DNA of 64,000 bases from Phymatolithon calcareum (taxonomy: Eukaryota > Rhodophyta > Florideophyceae > Hapalidiales). The notes beneath the pieces were generated by a model that saw only the letters and a program-made list of their open reading frames with translations, did no database searches and was not told the DNA's origin. The stretch is taken from NCBI GenBank assembly GCA_977006965.1, contig OZ345381.1:1178001-1242000 (forward strand). The letters are read 5' to 3'. Within the stretch, counting starts at the first letter, position 1, and each line of letters begins with the position of its first letter. Below are positions 53,877 through 64,000 of the stretch, piece after piece. Position numbers and translations under genes: made by a program.

Positions 53877-55040
53877 GTGAAGGGAAAGCATCACAGTCAG
53901 TCTTATCGACATGGAGGACGTCTGCTTCCGACTGTCATCTTGGGAGAAGTGCCCTTTCTCGTAAACAGCATCGCTGCGCGCATGCCCAACATCTGCAATG
54001 GCCCGGCAACATTTCGCATCCTCACCGAGAAGTTGAATCTCTTGGTACGGCACTTAGAAGCAGTGGAGGCACCATTGGAAATGACTCCTATTGTATTTCC
54101 GAATGAAGCTGCTATCGTCTGTAACGGAATTACGGAGTCTGCCCGGGACACGCTCTGTCTTTCCAGTTCAACCACGGAGAAAGTGTTGGCGAAGAAATCG
54201 TCGGCACGATCGATATGCTCAAGTCCATGGCCATCGCGCAGTCAGAGTCACAGCCATATGCGTGTCAATGAGATGTTTCAAACGGGATATATGGTAAGCC
54301 TCTGTACAGCTCTTAACCCTGATTTCAGTGCTCGCCAAGGAACATGAAAGTCAGGAACATCGAGATGTTCTTGTCTCAAAACCCAACAGCTGGCGCAGTA
54401 CCGGCAGTGTGGAAGAAGTATCGCGTGGCAGCAAGCATAGTGACACTTCCTCAATGCCCAACGCTGAACCTTTGCGGAGTTGGCGAAACAATTGTCCTAC
54501 AAGGTCTTACGTTGGACAAAGACTTTCAAACCTGTCTTCTGGCGGATTTCATACATTCGTCTTGGTCAGCGCGTGACGTTCCACTGCAGAGGCGGATGCT
54601 GGTGGTTTATAGCGATTGCTCCTATCGCTATCGACGCAATGGTGTCCTGACGCCAGGACCAAGCAAAATGTATTTAATTCTGTCTGGGAAAAGGGTTAAA
54701 ATATCATTGTCAAATGTACGACCTTGTAGTGCAATAGTCTTGCTAGTTCTGCCAATGCCAACGACTCCGTCTACAGGTGTAGTAACTCCACCCGCCGTAG
54801 GCAGCAGTGATGAAGCCTCTGTTGACAAAATAAAATTTTCAGTGCTATGCTTTCCAGCATGCATGCAATGCGAGCCAAGCTTTTCAGGTAAACGTCTTGC
54901 GATATTAAGTTGTGCATTGATTACAATCAACACAGCACTCAAAAAATATCTCTCTCCCTCAAGAGAGAGCTCATCCTTCTGCCTGGTGATGACGTTTGAA
55001 GTACTAGCTCCACGACTCTGCAGATAGTACAAGTACGGTC
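53877..55040. pseudogene. Degenerate coding DNA with an inverted duplicated segment
   Basis: Plus-strand frames (for example 54344-54600) and a minus-strand frame (54628-55032) share a TI(V/A)LQG-x-T-x-D-x-D motif in opposite orientations. At DNA level the segment around 54480-54600 resembles the reverse complement of about 54640-54750. The protein family is not recognised. Stops and frame changes on both sides indicate decay. Confidence 0.35.
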
Positions 55041-55295
55041 AAGACGCGTTAGATGATATCAGCTGAAGAGCATCAAAGGGTTTTATTCTGAAATGAGTCA
55101 AACTCAAGTGACCAGCAACGTTTTGTTGCCTTGGGCTTGGCTGTATCGATCCGGATCTCGAGCCACTCGTGCATAAAAATACTAAGCGCTAGTCTGGATA
55201 GCAGGTGGACATTATTATGCGGTCAATCTACACCACACATGGTCCCTCCGTGTGGCTGTACTCTCCCAAGAGCTACTCTAACTAATTATTTACTC

Positions 55296-55715
55296 CGCGT
55301 GCCAGAGCCCAATTCGTCTCTTTCTTCGATACCACACGGCACAGTCTCCCTATAAGCCGAGAATTTGGTATGTGGACAAGAATTTACAAGAGAGCGAGAT
55401 ACCTCTGGTAGGCTGGCGGCGCTGAGGAAGACAGTGGAATTTCAAGAAAAGAATACTCCTGGATGTCAGGCGTCTGGGAATCACGAGAAATTTGCTCCTG
55501 CTCCCCTCTGGGTGAGACAAGCGCCATTTACGAATAGGAGGAACAATTTGATATGGTTCAAATCGAACGAGACGCAACTCGCATGTTCACAGATTCGCTT
55601 TTGAACTCGGCAGTCAGTCTGAAGGCGGGAAACCGCAGAAAGTTGCTCCATGATCGATCAAAGGGCATAGCGAGGAAGTTCATAGTAAATGCGCTTAAGA
55701 GGTGTCAAGCTTCAG
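55296..55715 (+). pseudogene. Fragment of a repeated coding family, copy B
   Basis: Frames in this stretch carry, in order, PNSSLSS, ENLVCGQEFTRER, QASGNHEKFAPAP and VQIERDATRM followed by SAVSLKAGNRRKLLH. They correspond to the minus-strand copy at 2205-2713. At least one stop and one frame change break it. The function is unknown. Confidence 0.55.
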
Positions 55716-56844
55716 GTACATGCCATTGGACCGTGATTGTTCCAATCTCTAGAATAGCCACAGAGTCTTTAAAAATTTTACGTAGCACATATTTCAGAGT
55801 CCATACTGTTTCTGATGAATGACCACATGGCTGAGCTTTCAATAGAGATGCGATAAGAATGCCCACCCAGGGCGCTTGTTCCCTAAGACTTAGTGCCACA
55901 GAGCGGCTCCAAAAGTTGTCCTCAGAGTGTTCTTGCCGGGTTCAGTCGCAAGCGGTAAACTATCACTTGTCTGCGAACCAAATTCGCTGAAAAAAGGGAT
56001 GATATGAAATCTTCTAGCAATGAGAGTCCTTGCTATTCATGATGGATGACTACTGGGCTGAGGCCTAGATCGCTCCATCTAGATTCCACTTGAATAATTA
56101 CGCAACTGATGGCACTCGCAGCTACTCCAAATTCGAAGCTACAGCCAAGAGTCCAATCTATCCCCTTTGCGCTGCCCCAATACTAATCAAACCGCTGGAA
56201 GAGTATGGTTCTTTATTGATGATAATCATTCGTCGCACGTCAAGCAAGAACAATTTGATTACCGAGGTTAAGTCCTGCCTGCTTGTTGTCGCGACTACAG
56301 AACGACTCGTCGATATGGCTGTCACTAGAGGTAGACCGGCCGTTGCCGGAGTCAGTGATGACGACTTTGAAAGTGGCGATGAAGAAAGGCCCCAAGGGAC
56401 GTCGAGCTTTTGCGATACACAAATTGGGCCAGCTTCTTGCTACAATACGGTATTGACGCCGGATAAGCGGTGAAAGTCGAGCTCTGCCTCCAAATATTAT
56501 TTCATAACTTGTATAGATATGCGCTCCAAATCGGTTAGCGAAAAGGTGATGTTTTGCGTTGTTAATTGCTCCGTGGGATCCATGGATGGATTACAATGAG
56601 CAATGACTCAAACATCAAATTTTTTCACAAGCGAAAATACTTGTCAGAGCACAGGAATCGCGAAGGATGATGGAGCTGTGCCATTGTGGTGAACAAGATT
56701 AGCCAGGTTCTTTTGGCTACAGAAGTGAATTCTGAAATACTCGTTTCGAATGACGCTTGGCGTCGGCATAGTGTATTCGTCGAGTTTTATGTGTATGGAA
56801 CAAGTAAAAAAACGAAGGACATTGGGGATTCCCGAGTGATCCCT

Positions 56845-56927
56845 CACCTCAGTACTAATCCAACCTGTCGAAGCTTATCTTGCAAGTTCGGAATGGGTTT
56901 GCGAGCATGTTTCTGAAGTATGGTCCT
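56845..56927 (+). repeat. Dispersed repeat fragment, copy 2
   Basis: Matches 31243-31321, about 85% by eye over about 78 bp. Confidence 0.6.
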
Positions 56928-59266
56928 TCGTGCAAGCTTTCGCCCTGACGCACCAATTTATTTCCCAAGACCACAGTCAAAGTTGACGTCCTTGCTGAAA
57001 ATGGAAATGTCTGGGAAGCGGAGAGACACTGGGCAGTACCCTCTTGCCTCGCCTTGGTGCAGAGAAAGTTTGCAAGTGATTATGGTTAATACGGAGATAG
57101 GGAATATGGACTTTTAACACCAGGGAATAGGGAATAGTATACAGGTTGTCCTATCTCTTGGGCATTTGAACGTAATGGCCCTAGTATATGCCTGTGATTG
57201 TGGGCTATGGTCATTAGTAGAAATAGGGAGTAGGGATTACGGAGTAGTTGTAAAAAGGACATTGGGAGCAAATAGTAGAACACTAAGAAGTAGGTATAGA
57301 AGTCGACCGCGAAGCCGTTATCGCAGAAACACTCATTACTACAACGTTGCATGAGCTAATGCGCTATACGCGCTAAATGGGTAGACCCCGATCTTAATAG
57401 ATTTTCGGAGCGAAATTCCGAACTAAGGGGGTGAGAATTCTGCAAGAATAGAGTGAGAGCTGTTCAGCCACTGAAATCGAAGCCTGAAAAATGCACGTTC
57501 AGCGCAGATGAAGTAGCAACGAGGTTCCCGTAGATTTCCATGAAATCCTACCGAAATGATGGATCCGTCTCCGCCTGTGTCTGAAACGTCGCGTACGTCA
57601 TTCTCTGACCTTTTCTGTCTCACTGTCTGTCTTGCGATGGCAGTTGAGAGAGATTCTCTGCCCGCAGGGTGCAAACGAATTGGCATCAATTAGCTCGACT
57701 TGTGCCCGTTTTCCCCTGTCTACAAAGGCGGCAAATATGAGGTCTTTAAAAAGCAATTAAAGCGTCTACAACGCTGCAAGCTCACGTGGGAGGGACTAAC
57801 GCCCAGTCATCTGCTTCGCCGATTATCGAGAATGTTTGACCTTTTGGCCTTGCACCCACGCTGATTTGTATTACTGTTTTCGGTACTTGGGCGTACGTTA
57901 GAATTCTAGAATGAAAAAAAGAGGACGAAGTCCACGCAGAATTGGGCCAGATATTGGGTTTTCATGACAAGGCAAGTAACGATATGTTTCTATCATTCGA
58001 TAAGCAGTTATGTTCTGGAAGATGCAAACACATTTTCCGGAACTAAGTACGTTCAGCGAGCATCAGTGAAACAGGCCTAACAAGAATTGGGCACATAAGC
58101 ATCTGCTATGCCATTCTTGCAACAAATACCCTATCCAGAATTTAGTTCTTGTATTCACTGGCTGCTTCGCATATTGTAGTTCAGAAGGACTACTGAGAGT
58201 GGCATCTAGTCGCCTGTCAGGGTGAACACGTTTCTTCTACAGACCGTCTAGTAAATACGAAACACAGGGATCCACGGCGTACTAGTATGCGTCAGACCAA
58301 CTCCAGAATCAACATTAAAATGTTGGCCTTGAAGTATAAGCTCAGTCCAGCTCTCTAACGATGGAACAGAGTGGAAACGCAAAATGAAGGAAGAAAGCTA
58401 TACTAATTTAGTAAGCCATTAAAACCCGCTTACTGGAACTGCATTCGACGGTAAGTTTGGTTACAGTGAAACGTTTTGTTCTATGCAGCGGTTATCTTAT
58501 AACTATTTTGTACCGTGCAGTCCTCCGGTCACGGAAGCTCATAGGAAGAGTGGGCAGCATTAACCACCGGACGACAAGGCTTATGACGCTGACACTATTT
58601 CTCGCTCGTTTATTTGTTCAGTCTTGTTTCTCAGGAAGAAGGAAATGGTTATAATGAACTCAATTGATGATGAAATGTTGCTCAATGGCACGATCGTCCA
58701 ACGAAAATAGGGACAGATACGTATAGAAAATGGTAGAAATACAGTAAATTAGGATCTTTGAAAGATCTTTCAAATCGGTTTTTTCACATTGCAGATGTTG
58801 TAATTGTCATACTGTATCTCATCCAGCGTCCGCGCCATAGCGCCTCCGCCCTGGTTCACCTCGGCACCGCTTCTCTTTACCTTTTAAGCTCTGTTGCGCT
58901 TCAGCTCGACGCCTTCGATCGCAACCGATCGTGCACTCAACGCCAATTGCCGTTCCTGGTGCGCTCTGGATAAGAATCTCGTTGCACTGTCTTCGAGTTC
59001 TAGAGCCTCGTTGTGACTTCTTGTCCCCGTGCTCCATCCCTGCCTCTGCTCGGTGTACGAATCATCGACGAAGGAGAAGACCTTCCCTCTCGCGCATTTC
59101 ACATTGTCTCCTGCATCGCTCCTCTCGCATGTGCTTTTCTGCATTTCGAACATCAACCACAAGCTCGCCCTCCCTCCTCTCGCGCGCAGCATCCTTGCAC
59201 TGCGTGCTATGTGAGCGGTGACATTTCCCCGCCGTTGCACTCACAGCGAAACACATCACACGAACC

Positions 59267-62200
59267 ATGGACAACTTGGAGGCCGCCGTCATGCTCTGTC
59301 TCGACCCCTCGGCACAGCCTGACCTCAAGGCCAAGGCCATGCAATTCTGCCAAAGCGTCACCGTGGCACATGATGGATGGAAGTACGCCATCCAGCAACT
59401 CTCTATCGCTATGCGCCCTGAGGTAGCATTTTGGTGTCTTCAGGTTTTGCTCGACGTGATCTCCAACCCGGACCGTTATCCTGGGAGTATCCCGGCGGAC
59501 GAAACTGCTGTCCTACGCAACGCCGTAATGCAGTATTGTGCTGCACTTTTGCACAGTCAACATGCCGCTCCGAATTTACAAAACGGAACCCCTATAAATC
59601 CTTCCATACAGCCACCGGCGTTTCTACTCAACAAACTATCACAGGTTATTGTGGCCCTAATCGCTGCCGATTATCCACAAACCTGGCCGGATGCTTTTCA
59701 AGGTTTCGTCCTCGCTCTCGTTGCAAATCCGACCTCCGCTTCCGATCCTGTTCTGAAAATGTTCTTCCGTCTACTCCGTTCCCTAGACGAAGATGTCACC
59801 AGTATTCGTGCCACCCAGCAGAGTGGGCGCGCAAGACTTATTTCGACGAAAGTCAAGGATGCCATGCGAAACGATTGTATTCCGGCTGTTGTCACCGTTT
59901 GTACCCAACTTTTGCAACGTCAATCATTCGCTCCCCATGCATTAGACATCGTCTCGCGTTATGTCGAGTGGATTGACATAAAACTAGTCCTTTCTCAGGA
60001 CATTTTAAACCCAATCTACGCTGCCATTGTCTCTGAGAAGCCTTGCACTGTACGTGCATCAGCTGCTGTTGCGCTACGGTCGATTGTTGCGAAGAGAATG
60101 AGTCCGCCCATGAAAATCGACCTCCTTAATCTTCTTAATGTTATCACATTGCTGCCGTCTGTGCCGACTTCTCAGCATTGGAGCGAGGAAGAGGAGGGAT
60201 TGGATAATGAGCTTTCTTTTCAAAACGGTCGTATTGAAACTGCCCGTTTGGTGAATACCATTGCAATGGCATGTCTGGATGTGATGAAGGTGACCATGAA
60301 AACCAAAGATGGTGTATCGGTAAATAGCCCCAACAAAACAGCGAACGGAACATCTGGGACAACACTGGCGGACGCAGGGAAAATAGCGGAAGTAGCTCTT
60401 CCGGTCGGAATTCGTTTTCTAGGAGGCAACGTTGACGAAGCCACATCTTCCCAAATGTTACAATGTATTACAAACTACGTCAATGCGTTTGCCCGATCTC
60501 GCTCGAGGAATAGCGAACAAAGGGAGGACGGAAGTGCAACCATTGCAGCTATTCTCCGCGTGCTGGAAGAACGAGCTCGTTTCCCACCCGAATACGACCC
60601 ATTTGAAAAAGATGACGCGACTGAGAACCCGTTCTCCGATCTTCGTCTTGTGCTCATTAATAGCGTCTTTCGGGGCATCGTGCGCGCGCTTCCAGAGACT
60701 GTGTTATCTTTTATCGAACATCTTGCTCAAACTAATACGAAGAACAATGAGATTGCTGGGACAGAACTTGTGCTTACCTTACTGACTATTATTCAGGAAT
60801 CTGCACCAAGCAGTCCTCGACTGGACGCTACTCTAACTTCTCTTATGCGCAATCCCCCGGGTGCAATGTCATCGACTGTGGAAGACGTCGGTCGAACCCG
60901 GGGAAGCCAGGTAGACATTGTCCAAGCTCATCAACTGGAGGCACTTTCAATTGCGTTTTTCGACCTTGTGTCGCGGTCTTACAGGATTCTTCTGCTGTCT
61001 GCAAACACTGGTCTGTTGTCTGCAGTGCTGCCAGTGTTTTTCGATGGAAGAGGACTTTGTCATCAATGGTCTGCCACGATACGATCTCAGGCCGCTTACT
61101 ACTTGCTTAAATTGGTGCGGCCGCTGCGTAGCGCAATAGCAAAGGCACATCTTGACGTCATTGTGAGTGCCATAAAACCAAGAATGTTCCCAATCCTGGA
61201 TGACATCACCTCGCAAGCTTCACAAGACCAAATGATTCTTTTTGAAATTGTTGGGTGTTTATTGGGATGTGACCAGAAGCACGACCGGTGCAAGGATTAT
61301 TTGCCTGCGCTATTGAATCCAATAATAGCAGGCTTGCAATCTGGCAATGTTGCGACCGCCGTCGCGCATATCAGCGCTGCAGGGCAGCTTTCGAAGGGGT
61401 TTGGAGGAGACTCGAAGTCATTTTTGTTGTCCGGCGGACCAGAGAAAGAAAATCAAAAGCACAAAGGATTCTCGTCACCGCGAAAGCAAAAGGGCAAGAG
61501 TGCTAACGGGGAAATGGTTGGAAAGATTCCTGATGGCCCAGAAATCAAAACAGTTCGCATAACAGAGCTGGCGCCAGAGCTAAAACTGTTGTGGGTAGAC
61601 TGCTTGAAGGCAGTTCTTAAGGCTTGCGCTCCACTGCTGGACAAGAATACTGATCCGTCACGTCATGTTGAACTCCGCGCGAAACTAATTTTCTTTCTTC
61701 ACCGCATGGTGGACACCATGGGGAAGGATGTGCTCCCCTTCCTTGCATCCGTGCTTCCAGAGCTCCTGCGCACGTCAAAGTCTGCCAGTGACCTTTGTGA
61801 CGTGATCAGCCTAGTCTCTCAGGCCGTGACAAAGTTCACTGGGGCCTTTGCGGAGGTTGCGTCAGCGGTTTATCTACCTATCGTTGAACGAGTGCAGCAA
61901 TTATCTTTCGAAATAGATCCACGAACGCTAATGGCAATGTCGGAGGAGGGACGCGAACGCGTTGAGGTTAACCGTGCATATCACTACATGCTGGATGCTA
62001 TGGTTGGGTCGGAGCTTATTTCAATTATGATTGCATCAGCTCATGTCGGTGTCCTGCCATCGGTCGTTGAATCCGTTATCGCGAGTATTGTTGGCGATTC
62101 TCTTGATATTCGATCCGTGCACATAGTCATGAAACTCGCATTCAACATTCTTCGACGCATGGTTGAGCAGTGGGTGTCAGATGGAGGATCAGGCCCACCA

Positions 62201-62536
62201 GGGTTTGCCGCCTTTGTCGTCGATCGCGTGGCGCCCGCTTGCGTCCTCAGTGGTTTTCGAGGCACCGCGTTTCGTGCAGGGGATTACGGTGCAGGCCCAG
62301 CGCTGACGCTTCTTTTGGAAAACGTGTCTTTGCAGCGCCTGTGTGCCCGTCGTATGGGCATGGAATTCGGGGAGTCTATGCGCCGCAAGGCCCTGGGTAG
62401 TCTCCCACCGGATCAGGTTAATAAGTACTTGAATGTGCTTTATTCGGAGGCTCCGCCACACGAAACTGTGAAAATATTTGTATCAATTTTGGGGGCACTG
62501 CGTGCACAGGATTCTGGAGGTCTTGCCCAATCTTGA
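59267..62536 (+). CDS. Exportin-T (tRNA nuclear export receptor, Los1/PAUSED type)
   Basis: The 1089-residue product is a full-length HEAT-repeat karyopherin. The N-terminal quarter has the Xpo1-like region (LLNKLSQVIVALIAADYPQTWPDAF). The exportin-T stretch KMFFRLLRSLDEDVTSI follows, then ALDIVSRYVEWIDIKLVLS. A low-complexity linker occurs around 345-365 and a Lys/Ser-rich insert around 720-745. The C-terminus keeps helical repeats to the end. Exportin-T binds mature tRNA with RanGTP and carries it through nuclear pores. The ATG at 59267 is well placed, and the whole gene is one open frame with no intron. Confidence 0.92.
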   Translation: MDNLEAAVMLCLDPSAQPDLKAKAMQFCQSVTVAHDGWKYAIQQLSIAMRPEVAFWCLQVLLDVISNPDRYPGSIPADETAVLRNAVMQYCAALLHSQHAAPNLQNGTPINPSIQPPAFLLNKLSQVIVALIAADYPQTWPDAFQGFVLALVANPTSASDPVLKMFFRLLRSLDEDVTSIRATQQSGRARLISTKVKDAMRNDCIPAVVTVCTQLLQRQSFAPHALDIVSRYVEWIDIKLVLSQDILNPIYAAIVSEKPCTVRASAAVALRSIVAKRMSPPMKIDLLNLLNVITLLPSVPTSQHWSEEEEGLDNELSFQNGRIETARLVNTIAMACLDVMKVTMKTKDGVSVNSPNKTANGTSGTTLADAGKIAEVALPVGIRFLGGNVDEATSSQMLQCITNYVNAFARSRSRNSEQREDGSATIAAILRVLEERARFPPEYDPFEKDDATENPFSDLRLVLINSVFRGIVRALPETVLSFIEHLAQTNTKNNEIAGTELVLTLLTIIQESAPSSPRLDATLTSLMRNPPGAMSSTVEDVGRTRGSQVDIVQAHQLEALSIAFFDLVSRSYRILLLSANTGLLSAVLPVFFDGRGLCHQWSATIRSQAAYYLLKLVRPLRSAIAKAHLDVIVSAIKPRMFPILDDITSQASQDQMILFEIVGCLLGCDQKHDRCKDYLPALLNPIIAGLQSGNVATAVAHISAAGQLSKGFGGDSKSFLLSGGPEKENQKHKGFSSPRKQKGKSANGEMVGKIPDGPEIKTVRITELAPELKLLWVDCLKAVLKACAPLLDKNTDPSRHVELRAKLIFFLHRMVDTMGKDVLPFLASVLPELLRTSKSASDLCDVISLVSQAVTKFTGAFAEVASAVYLPIVERVQQLSFEIDPRTLMAMSEEGRERVEVNRAYHYMLDAMVGSELISIMIASAHVGVLPSVVESVIASIVGDSLDIRSVHIVMKLAFNILRRMVEQWVSDGGSGPPGFAAFVVDRVAPACVLSGFRGTAFRAGDYGAGPALTLLLENVSLQRLCARRMGMEFGESMRRKALGSLPPDQVNKYLNVLYSEAPPHETVKIFVSILGALRAQDSGGLAQS

Positions 62537-64000
62537 AGTTACATTTTTCTGTAGATGATAGTAGGTGCTGTACTAAGCAGCTTGAAGGCGTTGTATCTCA
62601 TAGGACACGAGGTAAACTTAGGGCTTTCGTTCAAACCGTTGTAGAAGATCCAGCCTAGTAATAGAGCTCTCGTAGTCAAAGGAGCATAGCAAGTGAGGAA
62701 CCAGTTGGCGCTCTGAACTCTAAAAGTGGTATGTTCATGCGAGTACTGCAGTTTCGAAGGGAACTCTGGAATAAGACAATGCACCGCGACCTCGCAAGAC
62801 AAGGCTAATGCTATACCTCTGGCTGCTTCGGTAATCCCTCTTTGAAAAAATTCATCATCTGCTCTGCCTTTCATTTGCTTCTCTATATTTATCGAAATAA
62901 AGGCAGCACCGCCGGAAAAGAAAACAGCAAACCGCGCGGTGAACTCGCCTCTCTTCTTTTCATTTTGCCTCGCGCTCCGCTCGATTCCATCTATCTCTCT
63001 CTAGACCGCCGTGAGGAGTTGCACTCCGCCGTTTTACTTCATGAAATTCCAGAAGACCTAAGAGCCCCGTACAATATGGCAGAAGAATCGGATTCTTCCG
63101 CCGCAAACCCGACACCTCAGATTTACGAAAAGTTCGAAACACCCATACCAGTACTCTAAACAAGGCAACAGGGGCGGGAATTGGCCAAGACCGTACACCA
63201 CTGCATGTTTCTACGACATTGATCAATGACGCAGAAACGCGCAATGATGCACGTTCCCGGCGGATGGTTGTGCTGATGAGGGTTAGGCAATTCCCACCAC
63301 TTTCACCCTGTTCGGAATACTGGTCTGGTTGTTTCTGAACTTTGGTGAATTTTGTGGGGTCGTGGAAGTGGATACTTCAGTTTACTGGAGTGAATCTAAA
63401 GTAGTGCTTAAGTAGGGTTGCCCTATGAGGATCTGATCACGTCGCACGACTAATGGCCTATTGTTCAGAGTATCGCGCCAAGACAGTGTCGGATACTCGC
63501 TTCGCGGAAAAGTCTCAAAAGTCTATATCTAAGCCAACCATCGCTTGAGTAGTGAGTGCGCATTACCGACAGGGCAAGTTGAGTGTATGTGCATATCTGG
63601 ATTGATTCGTTCACGACGGTATGTGCGTAGTCGATTGATTTGGACGTAACCGCACAGCATGCAGTACGCGTGTTATGTCTTGTGCCGAGAGTGTTAGCAA
63701 AGCAGTTCGTTAGGTGTCAGCTCCATAAACATAACGGAGAGATTGACAGTTGAGCCGAGCTGCTAGCCGGGGTACACTTTGACGGTATTAATGAGATTGG
63801 AAGATAATGGGAATCGGTTCTTCCCACATGGGGAAAGAAACGCGAACAACATCATACGGACCACTAAACTGCGAGGGCCTGACGAGAAACGGATTGTGTC
63901 TAAAAAGGCTCTTACTGTAAAACAGCATGTTTAAAATCCGTTCCTCATCGGGACATCACATGAAGGGCCGCCGACAATTTGTGTGTACACGCCAAACCGG
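62537..64000. other. Right end of window without recognised gene
   Basis: An open frame at 62842-63159 ends with a short ATG-started peptide (63076-63159, MAEESDSSAANPTPQIYEK). It could be a first exon of a gene reaching further right, but no clear donor site or homology supports it. From 63160 to 64000 nothing is seen. Confidence 0.4.

Larger units (their letters stand above)
53036..59266. other. Gene-poor stretch with decayed repeats
   Basis: No intact gene is recognised in 6.2 kb. The stretch holds the GGATCGGA-rich tract, degenerate coding fragments at about 53880-55715, a dispersed repeat copy near 56845-56927 and a run of gggaatagggaat-like motifs near 57120-57240. The last 450 bp before 59267 are pyrimidine rich and may be the exportin-T promoter or 5' UTR. 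Confidence 0.55.

Noticed and set aside
63076-63159. Short ATG-started peptide near the right end, possible first exon
   Set aside because: No donor site or downstream exon could be matched within the window.
1-64000. CRISPR arrays, bacterial operons or prophage
   Set aside because: No regularly spaced direct repeats; gene content, introns and transposons are eukaryotic.

Overview
The window looks like nuclear DNA of a red alga, most likely a florideophyte of the Chondrus/Gracilaria type (inference). The support is: a red-lineage light-harvesting antenna gene; several proteins with plastid transit-peptide-like N-termini; general eukaryotic genes (eL18, eS10, SGT1, exportin-T, beta-tubulin, PEX4, TVP23) that are mostly free of introns, with the few introns I can place at gene 5' ends; a divergent beta-tubulin whose first exon is 16 nt; and a tRNA gene interrupted in the D-loop, anticodon loop and T-loop, an arrangement known from red algae such as Cyanidioschyzon. 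Several open frames extend upstream through GTG or TTG codons, so I moved those starts to the first credible ATG.

Layout. 1-9.3 kb: nucleoside hydrolase (+), an ILR3-like bHLH factor (-) and a three-exon LHC gene (+), separated by repeat-rich DNA. 9.3-20.4 kb: an accessory block dominated by a decayed Ty1/Copia element (12404-18303) nested inside a hAT-like MITE (12292-18608). A second, uninterrupted MITE copy at 33404-33820 is the natural empty site. 20.5-29.6 kb: an Acl4-like TPR protein (+), then CCDC47, a RING protein, a plastid-type Ser/Thr kinase and a membrane RING-H2 protein (all -). 29.6-34.5 kb is gene-free. 34.5-38.8 kb: plastid-type dihydrolipoyl dehydrogenase and beta-tubulin (+). 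40.3-53.0 kb is the densest gene island: PRKRIP1, a plastid membrane protein, PEX4, a YVH1-type zinc domain protein, TVP23, an ARM-like protein, tRNA-Arg(CCT), a coiled-coil protein, eL18, SGT1, a HAUS3-like protein, eS10 and ISCA1. 53.0-59.3 kb is gene-poor with decayed repeats. 59.3-62.5 kb is exportin-T, and the rest is empty.

The genes do not form a pathway; they are general cell machinery in compact islands, often head-to-head (PEX4/YVH1-like, eL18/SGT1). The intergenic DNA has its own character: many short near-perfect hairpins, a recurring TACTGTA/TACAGTA motif, and degenerate fragments of repeated coding families. The strongest novelty candidates are the triply interrupted tRNA gene and the nested transposon pair with its empty site.
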